From an uncultured Bacteroidales bacterium (GTDB lineage: Bacteria; Bacteroidota; Bacteroidia; Bacteroidales; WCHB1-69), in NCBI GenBank assembly GCA_900317715.1, contig ONHS01000012.1, positions 1 through 43,615 on the forward strand: DNA of 43,615 bases, in the 5' to 3' direction. The first letter of the stretch is position 1. Each line of letters begins with the position of its first letter. Below are positions 1 to 8,801 of this stretch, piece after piece. The notes beneath the pieces were generated by a model. The model was not told the DNA's origin and did no database searches. It was given only the letters and a program-made list of their open reading frames with translations. A program made the translations under genes and the position numbers.

Positions 1-35
1 GCACCGGGAAACCCAACGATGACGACGGTGTTCAT
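1..35 (-). CDS. Start of an unidentified gene (partial, runs off the left edge)
   Basis: An ATG at 33-35 on the minus strand opens a frame that reads MNTVVIVGFPG to the window edge. The hydrophobic strand followed by a GxPG turn would fit the first strand of a Rossmann-like or P-loop protein, but 11 residues cannot decide. No clear ribosome binding site was seen upstream. It may simply be a chance open frame. Confidence 0.3.
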   Translation of the reverse strand, partial: MNTVVIVGFPG

Positions 36-45
36 TGAAGATTAT

Positions 46-102
46 GTGACGTATGATTTAAGACTTGACAGCTCAAACGTCTCACGCCTTACGTCATACG
101 TC
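46..102. repeat. Heptad-word array, GTGACGT family (direct then inverted)
   Basis: Two 7-bp words of the type gtgacgt (46-59) are followed, after a short spacer, by four words in the opposite orientation of the type atacgtc (75-102). The two arms can pair as a hairpin. The same family recurs at 4145-4208 and 39388-39449. It fills the gap between elbB and the gene at the left edge. Confidence 0.7.
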
Positions 103-110
103 AAAAACAA

Positions 111-758
111 TTACATTACCTTAAGCATTTCTTTAACAAGGTTGTCGGCGCAGTCGGCGATGTCGCTGATGCGGGCGGGCAACATGTAGCAAGGCGTGGT
201 GAAGATTTTGTTGGCTTTGTCGGCGCAAACACCCTTTTGCACAGTGATTTCGTGCTTTGTGCCGAACGTCTCCACATTGGCGATAGTGCCTGGGTCACTG
301 CCAACGGTGATGGTGACATTGCCCAGCACTTTGGCGATCATCACGGGAGCGATGCAGAGGGCGCCCACGGGTTTGCCGGCGGCGTGGAAGGCACGGATGA
401 CCTTCGCCACATCCTCGCGCACGGTACAATGCTGACCTTCCAGCGCATAGGTGAAGAGGTTTTTGGCGGAACCGTTGCCGCCAGGGAATACCACCGCGTC
501 GAAATCTGCCACGTTGCATTGCTCAATGGGTTTCACGTTGCCGCGAGCGATGCGCGCTGCCTCTAATAGCATGTTGCGCTTCTCCTCCATCGGCTGACCC
601 GTCACGTGGTTCACCACGTGATATTGCCAATCGTTGGGTGCAAAGATTTGATACTCACCACCATTACGGTCAATGGCCAACAAGGTCATCACCGATTCGT
701 GGATTTCGCTGCCGTCCAAAGTGCCGCAGCCGCACAATATTACTGCAAATTTTTTCAT
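111..758 (-). CDS. elbB: ElbB-type DJ-1/PfpI family protein (isoprenoid biosynthesis glyoxalase ElbB)
   Basis: This 215-residue cytoplasmic protein belongs to the DJ-1/PfpI class I glutamine-amidotransferase-like fold. It opens MKKFAVILCGCGTLDGSEIHE, the ElbB signature with Glu18. It carries the nucleophile elbow GALCIAP with Cys135 and the FPGGNGSAKN loop near residues 91-100. Length matches the family (about 215-220). ElbB proteins were named for an effect on lycopene yield in E. coli and have glyoxalase-like activity; the physiological substrate is unsettled. The gene starts 21 bp after the stop of the aminopeptidase gene on the same strand, so the two may be co-transcribed. The family call is firm; the cellular role is not. 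Confidence 0.9.
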   Translation of the reverse strand: MKKFAVILCGCGTLDGSEIHESVMTLLAIDRNGGEYQIFAPNDWQYHVVNHVTGQPMEEKRNMLLEAARIARGNVKPIEQCNVADFDAVVFPGGNGSAKNLFTYALEGQHCTVREDVAKVIRAFHAAGKPVGALCIAPVMIAKVLGNVTITVGSDPGTIANVETFGTKHEITVQKGVCADKANKIFTTPCYMLPARISDIADCADNLVKEMLKVM

Positions 759-779
759 AGCAAGGTTAAATTTCGATGA

Positions 780-2177
780 TTACTTTCCGATGATTGCGGC
801 TAATTCGTCCACACCTTTAGGCAAGTGCGGTCCTAATACGCGGTGGCCGGTTTCGGTGATCAACAGGTCGTCCTCGATGCGGATGCCGCCGAAGTCGCGG
901 TATTTCTCCACCACATCGTAGTTGATGAAGTCGGCGAACTTATTCTCCTTCTTCCAGATGTCGATCAAATGCGGGATGAAGTAGATGCCAGGCTCGATGG
1001 AGACCACGAAGCCTGGTTTCAGTTCGCGGGCCATGCGCAGCGACGCCCAGCCGAAGATGTTGCTCGGACGCACGGTGTCGTCGTAACCAACGTAAATCTG
1101 TCCCAAACCTTCCATGTCGTGTACGTCGAGACCGATCTGGTGACCCAGACCGTGAACCATGAACAATGCATGAGCGCCCAATTCCACAGCCTCTTTTACG
1201 TCACCTTTCATCAAACCTAAGTCTTTGAGACCCTGTGCGATAACCTCGCAGGAGAGGCGGTGCAGCTCTTTGTTGTACATGCCTGGATGTGCCGCGTCGA
1301 TGGCATCCATGTTGGCTTTCAGCACGATTTCGTAAATTTCTTGCTGTTTTTGGGTGAACTTACCGCCAACAGGCATGGTACGCGTATAGTCGGAGCAGTA
1401 GTTCATCAAACCTTCTGCGCCAGCATCCATCAACAGCATGTTGCCGTTTTGGAGAATGCCATTGTGCAGGTGATTGTGCAGTGTTTCACCGTGTTGTGAC
1501 AAAATCACGGGGAAAGAGATGCCGTTACCGAAGGAAAGGGCGATGCCTTCTGCCAAACCTGCCAGTTCGCGTTCGGATTCGCCCGCCACAGCGCGACGCA
1601 TCACAGCGGTGTGCATTTTCACACCGATTTCGCAAGCTTTGTCCATCTCGTCGATTTCGCATTGCTCTTTGGCGGAACGCAGGTTCACGATGCCCTTGAT
1701 GAGTTCCACAGAAGCGTGTTCGCGGATGTGGTTGACATCGATGCCGGTGAGGTTAGCGAGCAGAATTTGGTTGTCGCCACGGTAAGGCGGTACGAAGTGG
1801 ACCTTGCGGCCTTGGGCTTGTGCCTGTTGGATAAAGTCGGCAAGCTGTCCAAAAGGACGGGTTTCCGTCACGCCCACCTTTTCAGCCAAAGAGGCAATTG
1901 TCGGTTGGTCGCCCATCCAGATGATGTCGTCGATGGTGAAGTCGTTGCCGAAAATAATGGACTGGTGCGCGTCAAAGTCGATGACGGCAGCAATGTCGGC
2001 GATGGAAAGGCCGAAGAAATAGAGGAAGTCGCTGTCCTGACGGAAGTTATAAGTATTGTCAGGATAGTTCATCGGGGCTTCGTGGTTGCCGAGGAACACA
2101 GCGATGCCGCCATTCACGGCGTTCATCAATTTCTTTCTTCTGTTTTTGTAAACTTGGGATTCAAATAAAGGGTTCAT
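780..2177 (-). CDS. pepP: Xaa-Pro aminopeptidase (aminopeptidase P family, M24B)
   Basis: This 465-residue cytoplasmic metallopeptidase removes N-terminal residues that precede proline. An N-terminal aminopeptidase-P domain (FLGNHEAPMNYPDNTYNFRQDSDFLYF, shown by its FRQDSDF core near residues 46-52) is followed by the pita-bread catalytic domain. The five metal ligands are recognisable: Asp in LLMDAGAE and in CSDYTRT, His in HGLGHQIGLDVHD, Glu in SIEPGIYF and Glu in IRIEDDLL. Length fits the family. The start follows from the conserved NPLFESQVYKNRRKKLM opening. A seven-word heptad array separates it from the upstream gene on the same strand. Confidence 0.95.
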   Translation of the reverse strand: MNPLFESQVYKNRRKKLMNAVNGGIAVFLGNHEAPMNYPDNTYNFRQDSDFLYFFGLSIADIAAVIDFDAHQSIIFGNDFTIDDIIWMGDQPTIASLAEKVGVTETRPFGQLADFIQQAQAQGRKVHFVPPYRGDNQILLANLTGIDVNHIREHASVELIKGIVNLRSAKEQCEIDEMDKACEIGVKMHTAVMRRAVAGESERELAGLAEGIALSFGNGISFPVILSQHGETLHNHLHNGILQNGNMLLMDAGAEGLMNYCSDYTRTMPVGGKFTQKQQEIYEIVLKANMDAIDAAHPGMYNKELHRLSCEVIAQGLKDLGLMKGDVKEAVELGAHALFMVHGLGHQIGLDVHDMEGLGQIYVGYDDTVRPSNIFGWASLRMARELKPGFVVSIEPGIYFIPHLIDIWKKENKFADFINYDVVEKYRDFGGIRIEDDLLITETGHRVLGPHLPKGVDELAAIIGK

Positions 2178-2216
2178 ATTGTTTGATATTTTTATTGTTT
2201 GTTCGAAAATGTGTTA

Positions 2217-2265
2217 TTGGCTGTTGGCTTTTAGCTGTTAGCTATTGGCTTTTGGTTGTTGGCTT
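2217..2265. repeat. Heptad-word array, TTGGCTN family, seven words
   Basis: Seven consecutive 7-bp words match TTRGYTN with only a few substitutions. The array ends on the stop codon (2265-2267) of the neighbouring minus-strand gene. The same word family appears at 4939-4980, 34836-34898, 35263-35319 and 36539-36566. Confidence 0.85.
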
Positions 2266-2753
2266 TAATCGTTATTAAAAGAATATTGTTTCTTTTTTAC
2301 CCATTTGATTTTATGAATGCCTTCCGCAATTATTTGGCATCCAATAAATACTTCCGGAGTGAACCTTCTTCCCCAAAAGGGTGCAACCAATATTTTGCCT
2401 ATACCTTCCATGATATTTGAACGCCCCTCTTTTTGGCGTTCTTTGGCAATGTCATCGATGTGGTATTGTGTAGAAATAGCAATCATATTGCAGGCATCGG
2501 CGTTTCCAACTTCAAATGCATCGAGAAATTCCTTCACTTCGTTTTCGTTTTTTTCTTCTACGATGAGCATAAAATTAATAAAATCGTACACCTTTTGCTC
2601 AGAACCTTCCTGCCGTTTCCAATAGTTGTCGAGAATATTTTTGATAGATGATTTAGTATATGAATCCTGGAAATAAGGACAGCGTTCCTTTTTGAATTCC
2701 TTTTTTCTTTTACATCTGTCTCGATATTCACAACGATAGCACTGTTCCGTCAT
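2265..2753 (-). CDS. Unknown 162-residue protein with an N-terminal Cys cluster
   Basis: I do not recognise this protein. The N-terminus has four closely spaced cysteines (CYRCEYRDRC, then ERCPYF) in a Lys/Arg-rich context, the pattern of a small zinc or Fe-S site. The rest (residues 30-162) is mixed charged and probably helical, with no signal peptide or membrane segment. A -7 box (TACCTTTG on the minus strand, 2771-2778) lies about 18 bp upstream of the ATG, so it probably has its own promoter and a very short leader. Base composition is AT-richer than its neighbours. It could be a regulatory or nucleic-acid-binding protein, but that is a guess from the Cys cluster and basic N-terminus. Confidence 0.7.
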   Translation of the reverse strand: MTEQCYRCEYRDRCKRKKEFKKERCPYFQDSYTKSSIKNILDNYWKRQEGSEQKVYDFINFMLIVEEKNENEVKEFLDAFEVGNADACNMIAISTQYHIDDIAKERQKEGRSNIMEGIGKILVAPFWGRRFTPEVFIGCQIIAEGIHKIKWVKKKQYSFNND

Positions 2754-2770
2754 AGGTGATTAAATTTTGG

Positions 2771-2778
2771 CAAAGGTA
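2771..2778 (-). promoter_or_regulatory. Bacteroidetes -7 promoter box for the 2265-2753 gene
   Basis: TACCTTTG on the minus strand matches the Bacteroidetes primary sigma -7 consensus TAnnTTTG and lies about 18 bp before the start codon. Confidence 0.6.
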
Positions 2779-2788
2779 TAATTTTTTT

Positions 2789-2844
2789 GGTTACACGGTT
2801 ACATGGTTACGCGGTGAAAGGGGTCCTTATAACCGCATAACCGT
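2789..2844. repeat. Octad-word array, GGTTACNN, with inverted copies
   Basis: Three 8-bp words beginning GGTTAC (2789-2812), plus a degenerate fourth to 2820, are followed by two inverted words of the type ataaccgc (2829-2844). The arms can fold into a hairpin about 14 bp downstream of the S41 protease stop codon (minus-strand transcription), so it may also act at the end of that transcript. This is the only clear 8-bp period in the window. Confidence 0.7.
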
Positions 2845-2857
2845 GTGCATCACCATA

Positions 2858-4123
2858 TTATCGGTTCTGAATGTATCGGAAGGCGGCATCCAATTGCGGT
2901 TTGAAGTCGCCGTTGTAGTCCTTGCGGAGGATGATATCGTCGGGGGTGTGGCCGATGCCCTCCCACACCTTGCCACTAATCTGCGCCTCGAACGAGGAGG
3001 TGTAAACGTAGTGTCCTTCTGACAGATTGCTGCTTCCGAACGGACCACCGTAATTAAGGTCAATGCATTCTGCGGGTTGCAGAGGACCGGTGCCGCCGTG
3101 CGTGCGTTCGCCAATGGTATGACTGGTGGGCAATACCGCTTTGATGGTCATCGGCTCTAGTTCGCCCATACTCACTGAGTTGATGTCGCAGAGAATCACA
3201 TACGGGATGTTTTCCGCCGTGATGTCGCGATGGTATTTTTTGTTGGGTTCAATATAGTAGGGAGTCCAAACGGAATGTTCCAAACGTCCCGGACCCTCTT
3301 TGTAGCGGGTCTTCATAATTTCTGTCCGTTCGTTGAGGTAGTTGCCGATGAGGTAATCGAGGTCATCTTGATAGCCGCCACGGTTGCAGCGGTTGTCGAG
3401 GATGATGCCCGCCAGCTGTTCATGCGGCGTTTCCGTGATGGCCCGGAAGTAGTGGTCGAGCAGCTGTGCCGCCACACCGTTCTGTAGCATCACTGGAGTG
3501 ATACCCGCCGATGACTGCCACAAATAAGGAACCTTCCGACCGTCAGGCAGTCTGAAAAGGATATAGTGGTATTTGATCTCCATTCCCAATTCAGGTGCGT
3601 AACCTGTACATTCCTCATGAACTTCGACAGTATATTGACTTTCAATGTTTTGCAAGAAAACTTGGAGGCCTGCACTTTCCTCATAAGCCGACTCAAAGTA
3701 GTAGTCGCGGGTAGGAATTTCCAGATTGTAAGGAGTGACAACCACGGTAGTGTACATATCATCGGGTGCGGGATGCAGGTTCTTCACCCTGAAAGTCAGA
3801 TGGTGGTCACGGAGCCCGCCAATAATGCTGGTATAGAGTTTCTGCAAATCCTCCGTCTTCACGTATCCGACCTCCTCGTATTGCTTGTCAAGTTCTTGAA
3901 ATTTAGGATAATACCGACTGTATGCGGCATCCCAGTCCGTGGTATCGACATCCCAAAACACGTAGCCCGTGTTGAGGACTTTCCAGAGGTAGTCGAATTG
4001 TTCGGCGTAAGTGCTGTATGCCAGCTCGCCATTTTCGCCGATATAGGGCATGTAGTCGGCCTGCTTGCGGCAGGAGGCGCACACTAAGACTAATATTGCT
4101 GCTATTGTGATGATTTTTTTCAT
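2858..4123 (-). CDS. S41 family C-terminal-processing-type protease, lipoprotein
   Basis: A 421-residue secreted lipoprotein. The N-terminus MKKIITIAAILVLVCASC is a lipoprotein signal peptide with the acylated Cys at residue 18. The middle contains a tricorn/S41-type region (YLWKVLNTGYVFWDVD) and the C-terminal half the protease core, with the presumed nucleophile in DINSVSMGELE and the following GERTHGGTG loop typical of S41 peptidases. It lacks an obvious PDZ domain, as in the tail-specific-protease-like group common in Bacteroidetes. It would act on envelope or extracellular peptides. It lies 83 bp downstream of the barrel gene on the same strand, with a hairpin-forming heptad array between them and no clear promoter of its own. 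Confidence 0.88.
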   Translation of the reverse strand: MKKIITIAAILVLVCASCRKQADYMPYIGENGELAYSTYAEQFDYLWKVLNTGYVFWDVDTTDWDAAYSRYYPKFQELDKQYEEVGYVKTEDLQKLYTSIIGGLRDHHLTFRVKNLHPAPDDMYTTVVVTPYNLEIPTRDYYFESAYEESAGLQVFLQNIESQYTVEVHEECTGYAPELGMEIKYHYILFRLPDGRKVPYLWQSSAGITPVMLQNGVAAQLLDHYFRAITETPHEQLAGIILDNRCNRGGYQDDLDYLIGNYLNERTEIMKTRYKEGPGRLEHSVWTPYYIEPNKKYHRDITAENIPYVILCDINSVSMGELEPMTIKAVLPTSHTIGERTHGGTGPLQPAECIDLNYGGPFGSSNLSEGHYVYTSSFEAQISGKVWEGIGHTPDDIILRKDYNGDFKPQLDAAFRYIQNR

Positions 4124-4144
4124 GATGATTCGATTATTTGATTT

Positions 4145-4208
4145 GTGACGTGTGACGTATGACGTTAGATATCCTATTATCAGTCATACGTCATAAATCA
4201 TACGTTCT
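4145..4208. repeat. Heptad-word array, GTGACGT family (direct then inverted)
   Basis: Three direct words of the type gtgacgt/atgacgt (4145-4165) and, after about 15 bp, inverted words of the type acgtcat (4181-4208). The right arm runs into the stop codon (4207-4209) of the outer-membrane protein gene. The arms could pair to form an attenuator-like hairpin between that gene and the S41 protease gene. Confidence 0.75.
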
Positions 4209-4890
4209 AAAATTGATAAGAAGCTCCGAATGTGATAGATAACGTGTTAAGGTACCGCGGGTCTCGGAGGTTCGGGGAGCTGCGGTGGTGACTGACAAGG
4301 TCGTAGTAGTAGAGCGCGTCGAGGTTGATGCCCCAGTGGTCGTCCAGTTTGTAGCTTATTCCTAAACCGCCGATGAGGCCTGCACAGAAGCGGGCGTCCT
4401 CATTCGTGAATTCACGCACTTCGTTGAAATCGTCAAAATAGACGTAATAATCTGTCATCCAGTAGGTTTTACCTACTCTACGCTCGCGAAGCCAGTAACC
4501 CATATAACCACCGGCATACGCATGTCCGCGTAATTTTTCTCCGCCAAAGGAGAAATCGGCCATGATGGGCAGCATCAGATAATAGTTGTGATGGTTGGTG
4601 AATACCGGATCCAAGTAGTTGAGATTCCGGTCCATACGGTGCGAGCGGCGCATAAAGCTGAGGTCGGCACGGAGCGCAAACCAGTTGGTAAAGCCATAAC
4701 GTGCCTGAATACCAGCATCATAACCGCTGAATCCGGAATAGGATTCGTCAATGCGTCCCGCATTAGACCGCGTGATGGTGGTGTAGTCCCATCCGCCCTT
4801 GATGCCTACAGACCATTGGGCCTCCGCCACGAGTACGCTGCAGCACAAGGCCATTGCGACAGTTAGTTTCAAAAGGATATTTTTGTTCAT
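4207..4890 (-). CDS. Outer-membrane beta-barrel protein (porin-family type)
   Basis: A 227-residue protein with a Sec signal peptide (MNKNILLKLTVAMALCCSVLVAEAQ, cleavage after AEA) followed by alternating hydrophobic/aromatic strands typical of an eight-stranded OmpA-like barrel of the Bacteroidetes PorT/outer-membrane-beta-barrel group. It begins WSVGIKGGWDYTTI and ends LNTLSITFGASYQF, the terminal Phe expected for BAM recognition. Specific function is unknown; such barrels are often paired with secreted enzymes, here the downstream S41 protease. It has its own -7 box at 4924-4931. Confidence 0.85.
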   Translation of the reverse strand: MNKNILLKLTVAMALCCSVLVAEAQWSVGIKGGWDYTTITRSNAGRIDESYSGFSGYDAGIQARYGFTNWFALRADLSFMRRSHRMDRNLNYLDPVFTNHHNYYLMLPIMADFSFGGEKLRGHAYAGGYMGYWLRERRVGKTYWMTDYYVYFDDFNEVREFTNEDARFCAGLIGGLGISYKLDDHWGINLDALYYYDLVSHHRSSPNLRDPRYLNTLSITFGASYQF

Positions 4891-4923
4891 AAAGATAGGG
4901 TTTTATTCCGAATAATGGAACTG

Positions 4924-4931
4924 CAAAGGTA
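4924..4931 (-). promoter_or_regulatory. -7 promoter box for the outer-membrane barrel gene
   Basis: TACCTTTG on the minus strand fits TAnnTTTG and lies about 34 bp upstream of the start codon at 4890. Confidence 0.6.
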
Positions 4932-4938
4932 AAAATTT

Positions 4939-4980
4939 TTAGCCTTTAGTTGTTGGCTTTTGGCTTTTGGCTGTTGGCAA
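4939..4980. repeat. Heptad-word array, TTGGCTN family, six words
   Basis: Six consecutive 7-bp words, ending 3 bp before the stop codon of the beta-helix lipoprotein gene (4984). Same orientation and family as 2217-2265. Confidence 0.85.
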
Positions 4981-4983
4981 TAC

Positions 4984-6486
4984 TTAATTCCTAACGGTTA
5001 GCTGTTTTGTTTCGGGGATGGGGTAGTACTCGTAGGCTCCGATGTCGGGGATGCCGTTGCGCGGGCGACCGAGAATGTCGGTGGTGATGCCCAATCCAGT
5101 CATGCCGGCATCGATGGCGGGAGAAGTCTCTTCAATGTTGTAGTTTTGCCCGTAAGTGGCTATGAATTTAGGATTTGCATTGAAGCAGTTGATGAAATGC
5201 CCATTTTGGATGGAGTCGGCACGCACGATGCAGTTGTGGAACGTGTAATTAAGCTCAGCACCGCTCTTCGTGCCTGTAGAGAATTCGTTTTCCAACGCGC
5301 CATAGATGATGCAATTATTGAAGGTGGCGTTGGCATCGCCTAAGTACATGACATTTACCGCTTCGTTGCCCACCATTTCCGCAATGGTGAAATTGTTGGT
5401 CAGCGCGACGGCAGGGGTTTTTCGTGCCGATTGGGTGAAATAGTTGGCTACGGTCACTTGGTTGAACGTGTATTCGCCCACCTGCAATGCCAAACTGTAT
5501 TTCCCATTGTTGCTGATTTGGCAGTTATTCATTTCAAGGTTGGCTCCCATGGTCAGGATGCCAGTACTCTGATTGTTGTGTATCACGGAGTTATTGATGA
5601 TAGTCTTGTTCCCAGTGTATTCTTCCAAAGCCTGCAGGTGCAACCCAATACTCGCGTTGGAGATGATGGCGTTTTCGATGAGGTTTTCGCCCGTACCTTC
5701 GTTGATCCAAATCTTCTCCCATTGGGCGTAATCGTTGGCGAAAAACGATTCCAAACGGTCACCCCTGATTGTCACAGGTTCGTCTAATGTGCCGTTAATG
5801 TGGATGTTACCATAACGATAAACCCAGATGCCGCCTCCGTTGTGCACATATACTTTTGTACCAGGGTCAATGGTGAGTTTGCCCAATGAATCAACCACCG
5901 CCCAGCCGTAAATCACCCACGGTTTGTCGTTGGTCCAATGCACATGTTCGTGCTCGTGCGCGACAATGTTGTAGTGAATGCTGCCACCAGTATGGTCGGG
6001 GAGAATGAAGTGCGCATCTTGTCCGCAGGCTACCAACTGTACCGACTGCGTGCGATTTTTTTGATAAAACAGGATGGAATCGGTGACAAGATAGGGCAAA
6101 TTTTGGTTGGTGGGGTTGATGTTGACCTTCACGAAGACGAAGATGCTGTCGTGCGCGGGAATTTCCACGTTGTGAAACTCAGTGCCAGGCACCCCATCCA
6201 CGTTGATGCTGTAGTACGATTGTTTTCCTCCTGCCAGTGCGATATCCACTTCCACGGGAGATCCGGTTGTGTTTCGTACGGTGAAACTGCGCGAACTGGA
6301 TGTGAGGGTGGTGAATACGGTGTCGAACATGATCGTGTCTGCCGAAAATTCCAGTTTCACCCCGTCCACCAAATTATTGCGGTGACAACTGGGCATAGTC
6401 AGTGCCAGCGTCAGCACTAAAAACGCGTATAAGATGCCTACTACAAGGCTTTTATGATTTGCTGCTGAGCTCTTGTTATTATTCAT
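4984..6486 (-). CDS. Right-handed parallel beta-helix lipoprotein
   Basis: A 500-residue envelope lipoprotein. A hydrophobic signal segment at residues 13-33 ends in the lipobox MPSC, with Cys34 the probable lipidated residue. Residues about 35-160 form an immunoglobulin-like region (FTVRNTTGSPVEVDIAL). From about 200 to 480 there are repeated short coils rich in Asn and Ile/Val (IISNASIGLHLQ, IINNSVIHNNQ, MNNCQISNNGKY) typical of a right-handed beta-helix of the choice-of-anchor-Q/parallel-beta-helix kind. It ends DIGAYEYYP, the standard C-terminal motif of these Bacteroidetes proteins. It probably binds or cleaves a surface carbohydrate, but catalytic residues cannot be assigned. It lies 17 bp downstream of truA, with a heptad array at the junction. 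Confidence 0.85.
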   Translation of the reverse strand: MNNNKSSAANHKSLVVGILYAFLVLTLALTMPSCHRNNLVDGVKLEFSADTIMFDTVFTTLTSSSRSFTVRNTTGSPVEVDIALAGGKQSYYSINVDGVPGTEFHNVEIPAHDSIFVFVKVNINPTNQNLPYLVTDSILFYQKNRTQSVQLVACGQDAHFILPDHTGGSIHYNIVAHEHEHVHWTNDKPWVIYGWAVVDSLGKLTIDPGTKVYVHNGGGIWVYRYGNIHINGTLDEPVTIRGDRLESFFANDYAQWEKIWINEGTGENLIENAIISNASIGLHLQALEEYTGNKTIINNSVIHNNQSTGILTMGANLEMNNCQISNNGKYSLALQVGEYTFNQVTVANYFTQSARKTPAVALTNNFTIAEMVGNEAVNVMYLGDANATFNNCIIYGALENEFSTGTKSGAELNYTFHNCIVRADSIQNGHFINCFNANPKFIATYGQNYNIEETSPAIDAGMTGLGITTDILGRPRNGIPDIGAYEYYPIPETKQLTVRN

Positions 6487-6490
6487 TTTT

Positions 6491-7262
<772 letters not shown>

Positions 7263-7280
7263 ATTATCAATTTCAGGCTG

Positions 7281-7288
7281 CAAAAGTA
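7281..7288 (-). promoter_or_regulatory. -7 promoter box for truA
   Basis: TACTTTTG on the minus strand, 18 bp upstream of the truA ATG at 7262. It rules against the longer start at 7292. Confidence 0.65.
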
Positions 7289-7316
7289 GCATTTTTCTAC
7301 AGAAAAATTTTATCCG

Positions 7317-7345
7317 TTTGCATATTCTTAATTTATGTACTTTTG
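7317..7345 (+). promoter_or_regulatory. Promoter of the 7370 operon
   Basis: A TTTG at 7317-7320 (-33 element) and TACTTTTG at 7338-7345 (-7 box), 17 bp apart, match the Bacteroidetes promoter pattern. The start codon at 7370 follows 24 bp later. It is divergent to the truA promoter. Confidence 0.7.
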
Positions 7346-7369
7346 CCGCATCATTTTAAAACCATTATT

Positions 7370-8143
7370 ATGAAGCGAGTTTTGTTATTAGCGATCTTGA
7401 TGGGTATCGTTTTGCCGATTTTGAATGCCCAAACTCCGCCGCCTCCTGGTGACCATCCGAGGATGAATGCTACATATATTAAAGATAGAGGAGTTGGTTC
7501 CCGTGTCAATTTCGGAGTGACGTTTGCCCCCACCATCAATTGGATGTATGACCATACAACAGGGTATGAGAAGAATGGCGTGGTGATGGGAATGCGCTAT
7601 GGCTTGAATTTGAACATCAATCTGACACATGGAAAGAATTTTTATTTTTCCACAGGTCTTTTTGCAGAACATACAGGCGGAAAAATGAAATTTTTGGACA
7701 ATATTCCGATCGGTCCATTAGGTATTGCGGATAGTATGCTCACGCAGCGCACCTATCGCTCCATCTACCTCTCTATACCCACTGGCATCACCATGAAGAC
7801 TAATTCGATCAACAATTTTTACATTTGTGGCAATGTTGGATTGATGCACAGTTTTAATTTGAACGCCAGTAACATAGACAGTTACTATTTTGGCGAAGAG
7901 CTGTGGTCAAGACAGAGAGTCTCTTCCGACGAGGCGGCCCTTTTCAAAGAGTCGTTTTTCGTGGGGGTTGGTTTCGAGTATGCGGTGACTCCGAGTATGC
8001 GTGCGGGCGTGATGATCAACTATGCGCAAAGCTTCACCAACTATTTCAAAGGCCAAGGCAAAGCGCGGAATGGTCTCAGCGGCGTGGATCAACGTGCCAA
8101 TTTGGGTTGCGTAGAGATAGCATTGAACATCAACTTCTTCTAA
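7370..8143 (+). CDS. Outer-membrane beta-barrel protein
   Basis: A 257-residue secreted barrel. It starts MKRVLLLAILMGIVLPILNAQ, a signal peptide with cleavage after NAQ; an upstream in-frame start at 7343 would overlap the -7 box and is rejected. Residues from about 50 alternate polar/hydrophobic strands (VNFGVTFAPTINWMYDHTTG, LNLNINLTHGKNFYFSTGLFAEHTGG), ending VEIALNINFF with a terminal Phe. It resembles the porin-family/PorT-like barrels of Bacteroidetes; the exact role is unknown. The next gene follows after 3 bp, so they form an operon. Confidence 0.85.
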   Translation: MKRVLLLAILMGIVLPILNAQTPPPPGDHPRMNATYIKDRGVGSRVNFGVTFAPTINWMYDHTTGYEKNGVVMGMRYGLNLNINLTHGKNFYFSTGLFAEHTGGKMKFLDNIPIGPLGIADSMLTQRTYRSIYLSIPTGITMKTNSINNFYICGNVGLMHSFNLNASNIDSYYFGEELWSRQRVSSDEAALFKESFFVGVGFEYAVTPSMRAGVMINYAQSFTNYFKGQGKARNGLSGVDQRANLGCVEIALNINFF

Positions 8144-8146
8144 ATC

Positions 8147-8758
8147 ATGAAGTTCATTTGTATTGGACGGAACTATGCGGCGCATGCAGCGGAACTGCAG
8201 CATTCGGTGCCCAAACAGCCGGTTTTCTTTCTTAAACCGGAGTCGGCCATCACCCGTTGTAACCGTCCTTTTTTCCTTCCGGACTTTTCCGATGAGGTGC
8301 ATTATGAAACCGAGATTATCGTGAAAATCAATCGGTTAGGGAAGTGCATTTCAGAAAAGTATGCGCATAAATATTACGATGAAATCGGATTAGGCGTGGA
8401 TTTTACGGCGCGTGACATTCAACGTAAGTGCATGGCCGAGGGTGAACCTTGGGAAATTGCCAAAGCCTTTGATGGTTCAGCGGTGGTGGGAAAATTCGTT
8501 CCGAAGTCGCAATTTGCTGATGTTCAGGATCTTCATTTCCACCTGTTACTCAATGGCGAGCAAGTGCAGACCGGACATACGAAGGATATGCTCTTCTCCA
8601 TTGACACGCTCATTTCCTACGTTTCCCGCTTTATGACGTTAAAAATGGGAGATATTTTGTTTACGGGCACGCCCGTCGGAGTTGGTCCGGTGCATATCAA
8701 CGACCATTTGCAAGGTTTTCTAGAAGGAGAGTGCCTTTTTGATTTTAAGGTGAAATGA
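8147..8758 (+). CDS. Fumarylacetoacetate hydrolase (FAH) family protein
   Basis: A 203-residue cytoplasmic enzyme of the FAH superfamily, which hydrolyses or decarboxylates C-C bonds in acylpyruvate-type substrates with a divalent metal. Visible marks are the N-terminal FICIGRNYAAHAAEL, metal-ligand glutamates in HYETEIIVKI, the signature GVDFTARDIQRK, and the C-terminal GDILFTGTPVGVGPV. The length matches the small single-domain bacterial group (acylpyruvase/oxaloacetate tautomerase-like). No pathway partners are nearby, so the substrate is open. The ATG comes 3 bp after the stop of the barrel gene; the pairing of an FAH enzyme with an outer-membrane barrel is probably only a shared transcript. 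Confidence 0.9.
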   Translation: MKFICIGRNYAAHAAELQHSVPKQPVFFLKPESAITRCNRPFFLPDFSDEVHYETEIIVKINRLGKCISEKYAHKYYDEIGLGVDFTARDIQRKCMAEGEPWEIAKAFDGSAVVGKFVPKSQFADVQDLHFHLLLNGEQVQTGHTKDMLFSIDTLISYVSRFMTLKMGDILFTGTPVGVGPVHINDHLQGFLEGECLFDFKVK

Positions 8759-8765
8759 GGGGGAA

Positions 8766-8799
8766 TATAGACTTAGAACATAGACTTAAACTTGTAAAC
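8766..8799. repeat. Short-word array (TAGACTT-type, 6-7 bp)
   Basis: The FAH-nucleoside transporter gap holds tandem words tagactt, agaaca, tagactt, aaactt, gtaaac, alternating 7 and 6 bp. A related GACATA-type array is at 36516-36539. The array forms the leader of the transporter gene and ends about 3 bp before its ATG, leaving no purine-rich ribosome binding site visible. Confidence 0.55.
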
Positions 8800-8801
8800 A
8801 T

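Noticed and set aside
2217..2265. Heptad arrays as a CRISPR array
   Set aside because: Words are 6-8 bp with no spacers and no cas genes nearby.
7263..7292. Longer truA start at 7292
   Set aside because: The -7 box at 7281-7288 would lie inside the coding region; MRYFMHLAYNG is the usual TruA opening.
7317..7345. Riboswitch or other structured leader ahead of the 7370 operon
   Set aside because: The leader is only about 20 bases and no conserved structure was seen.
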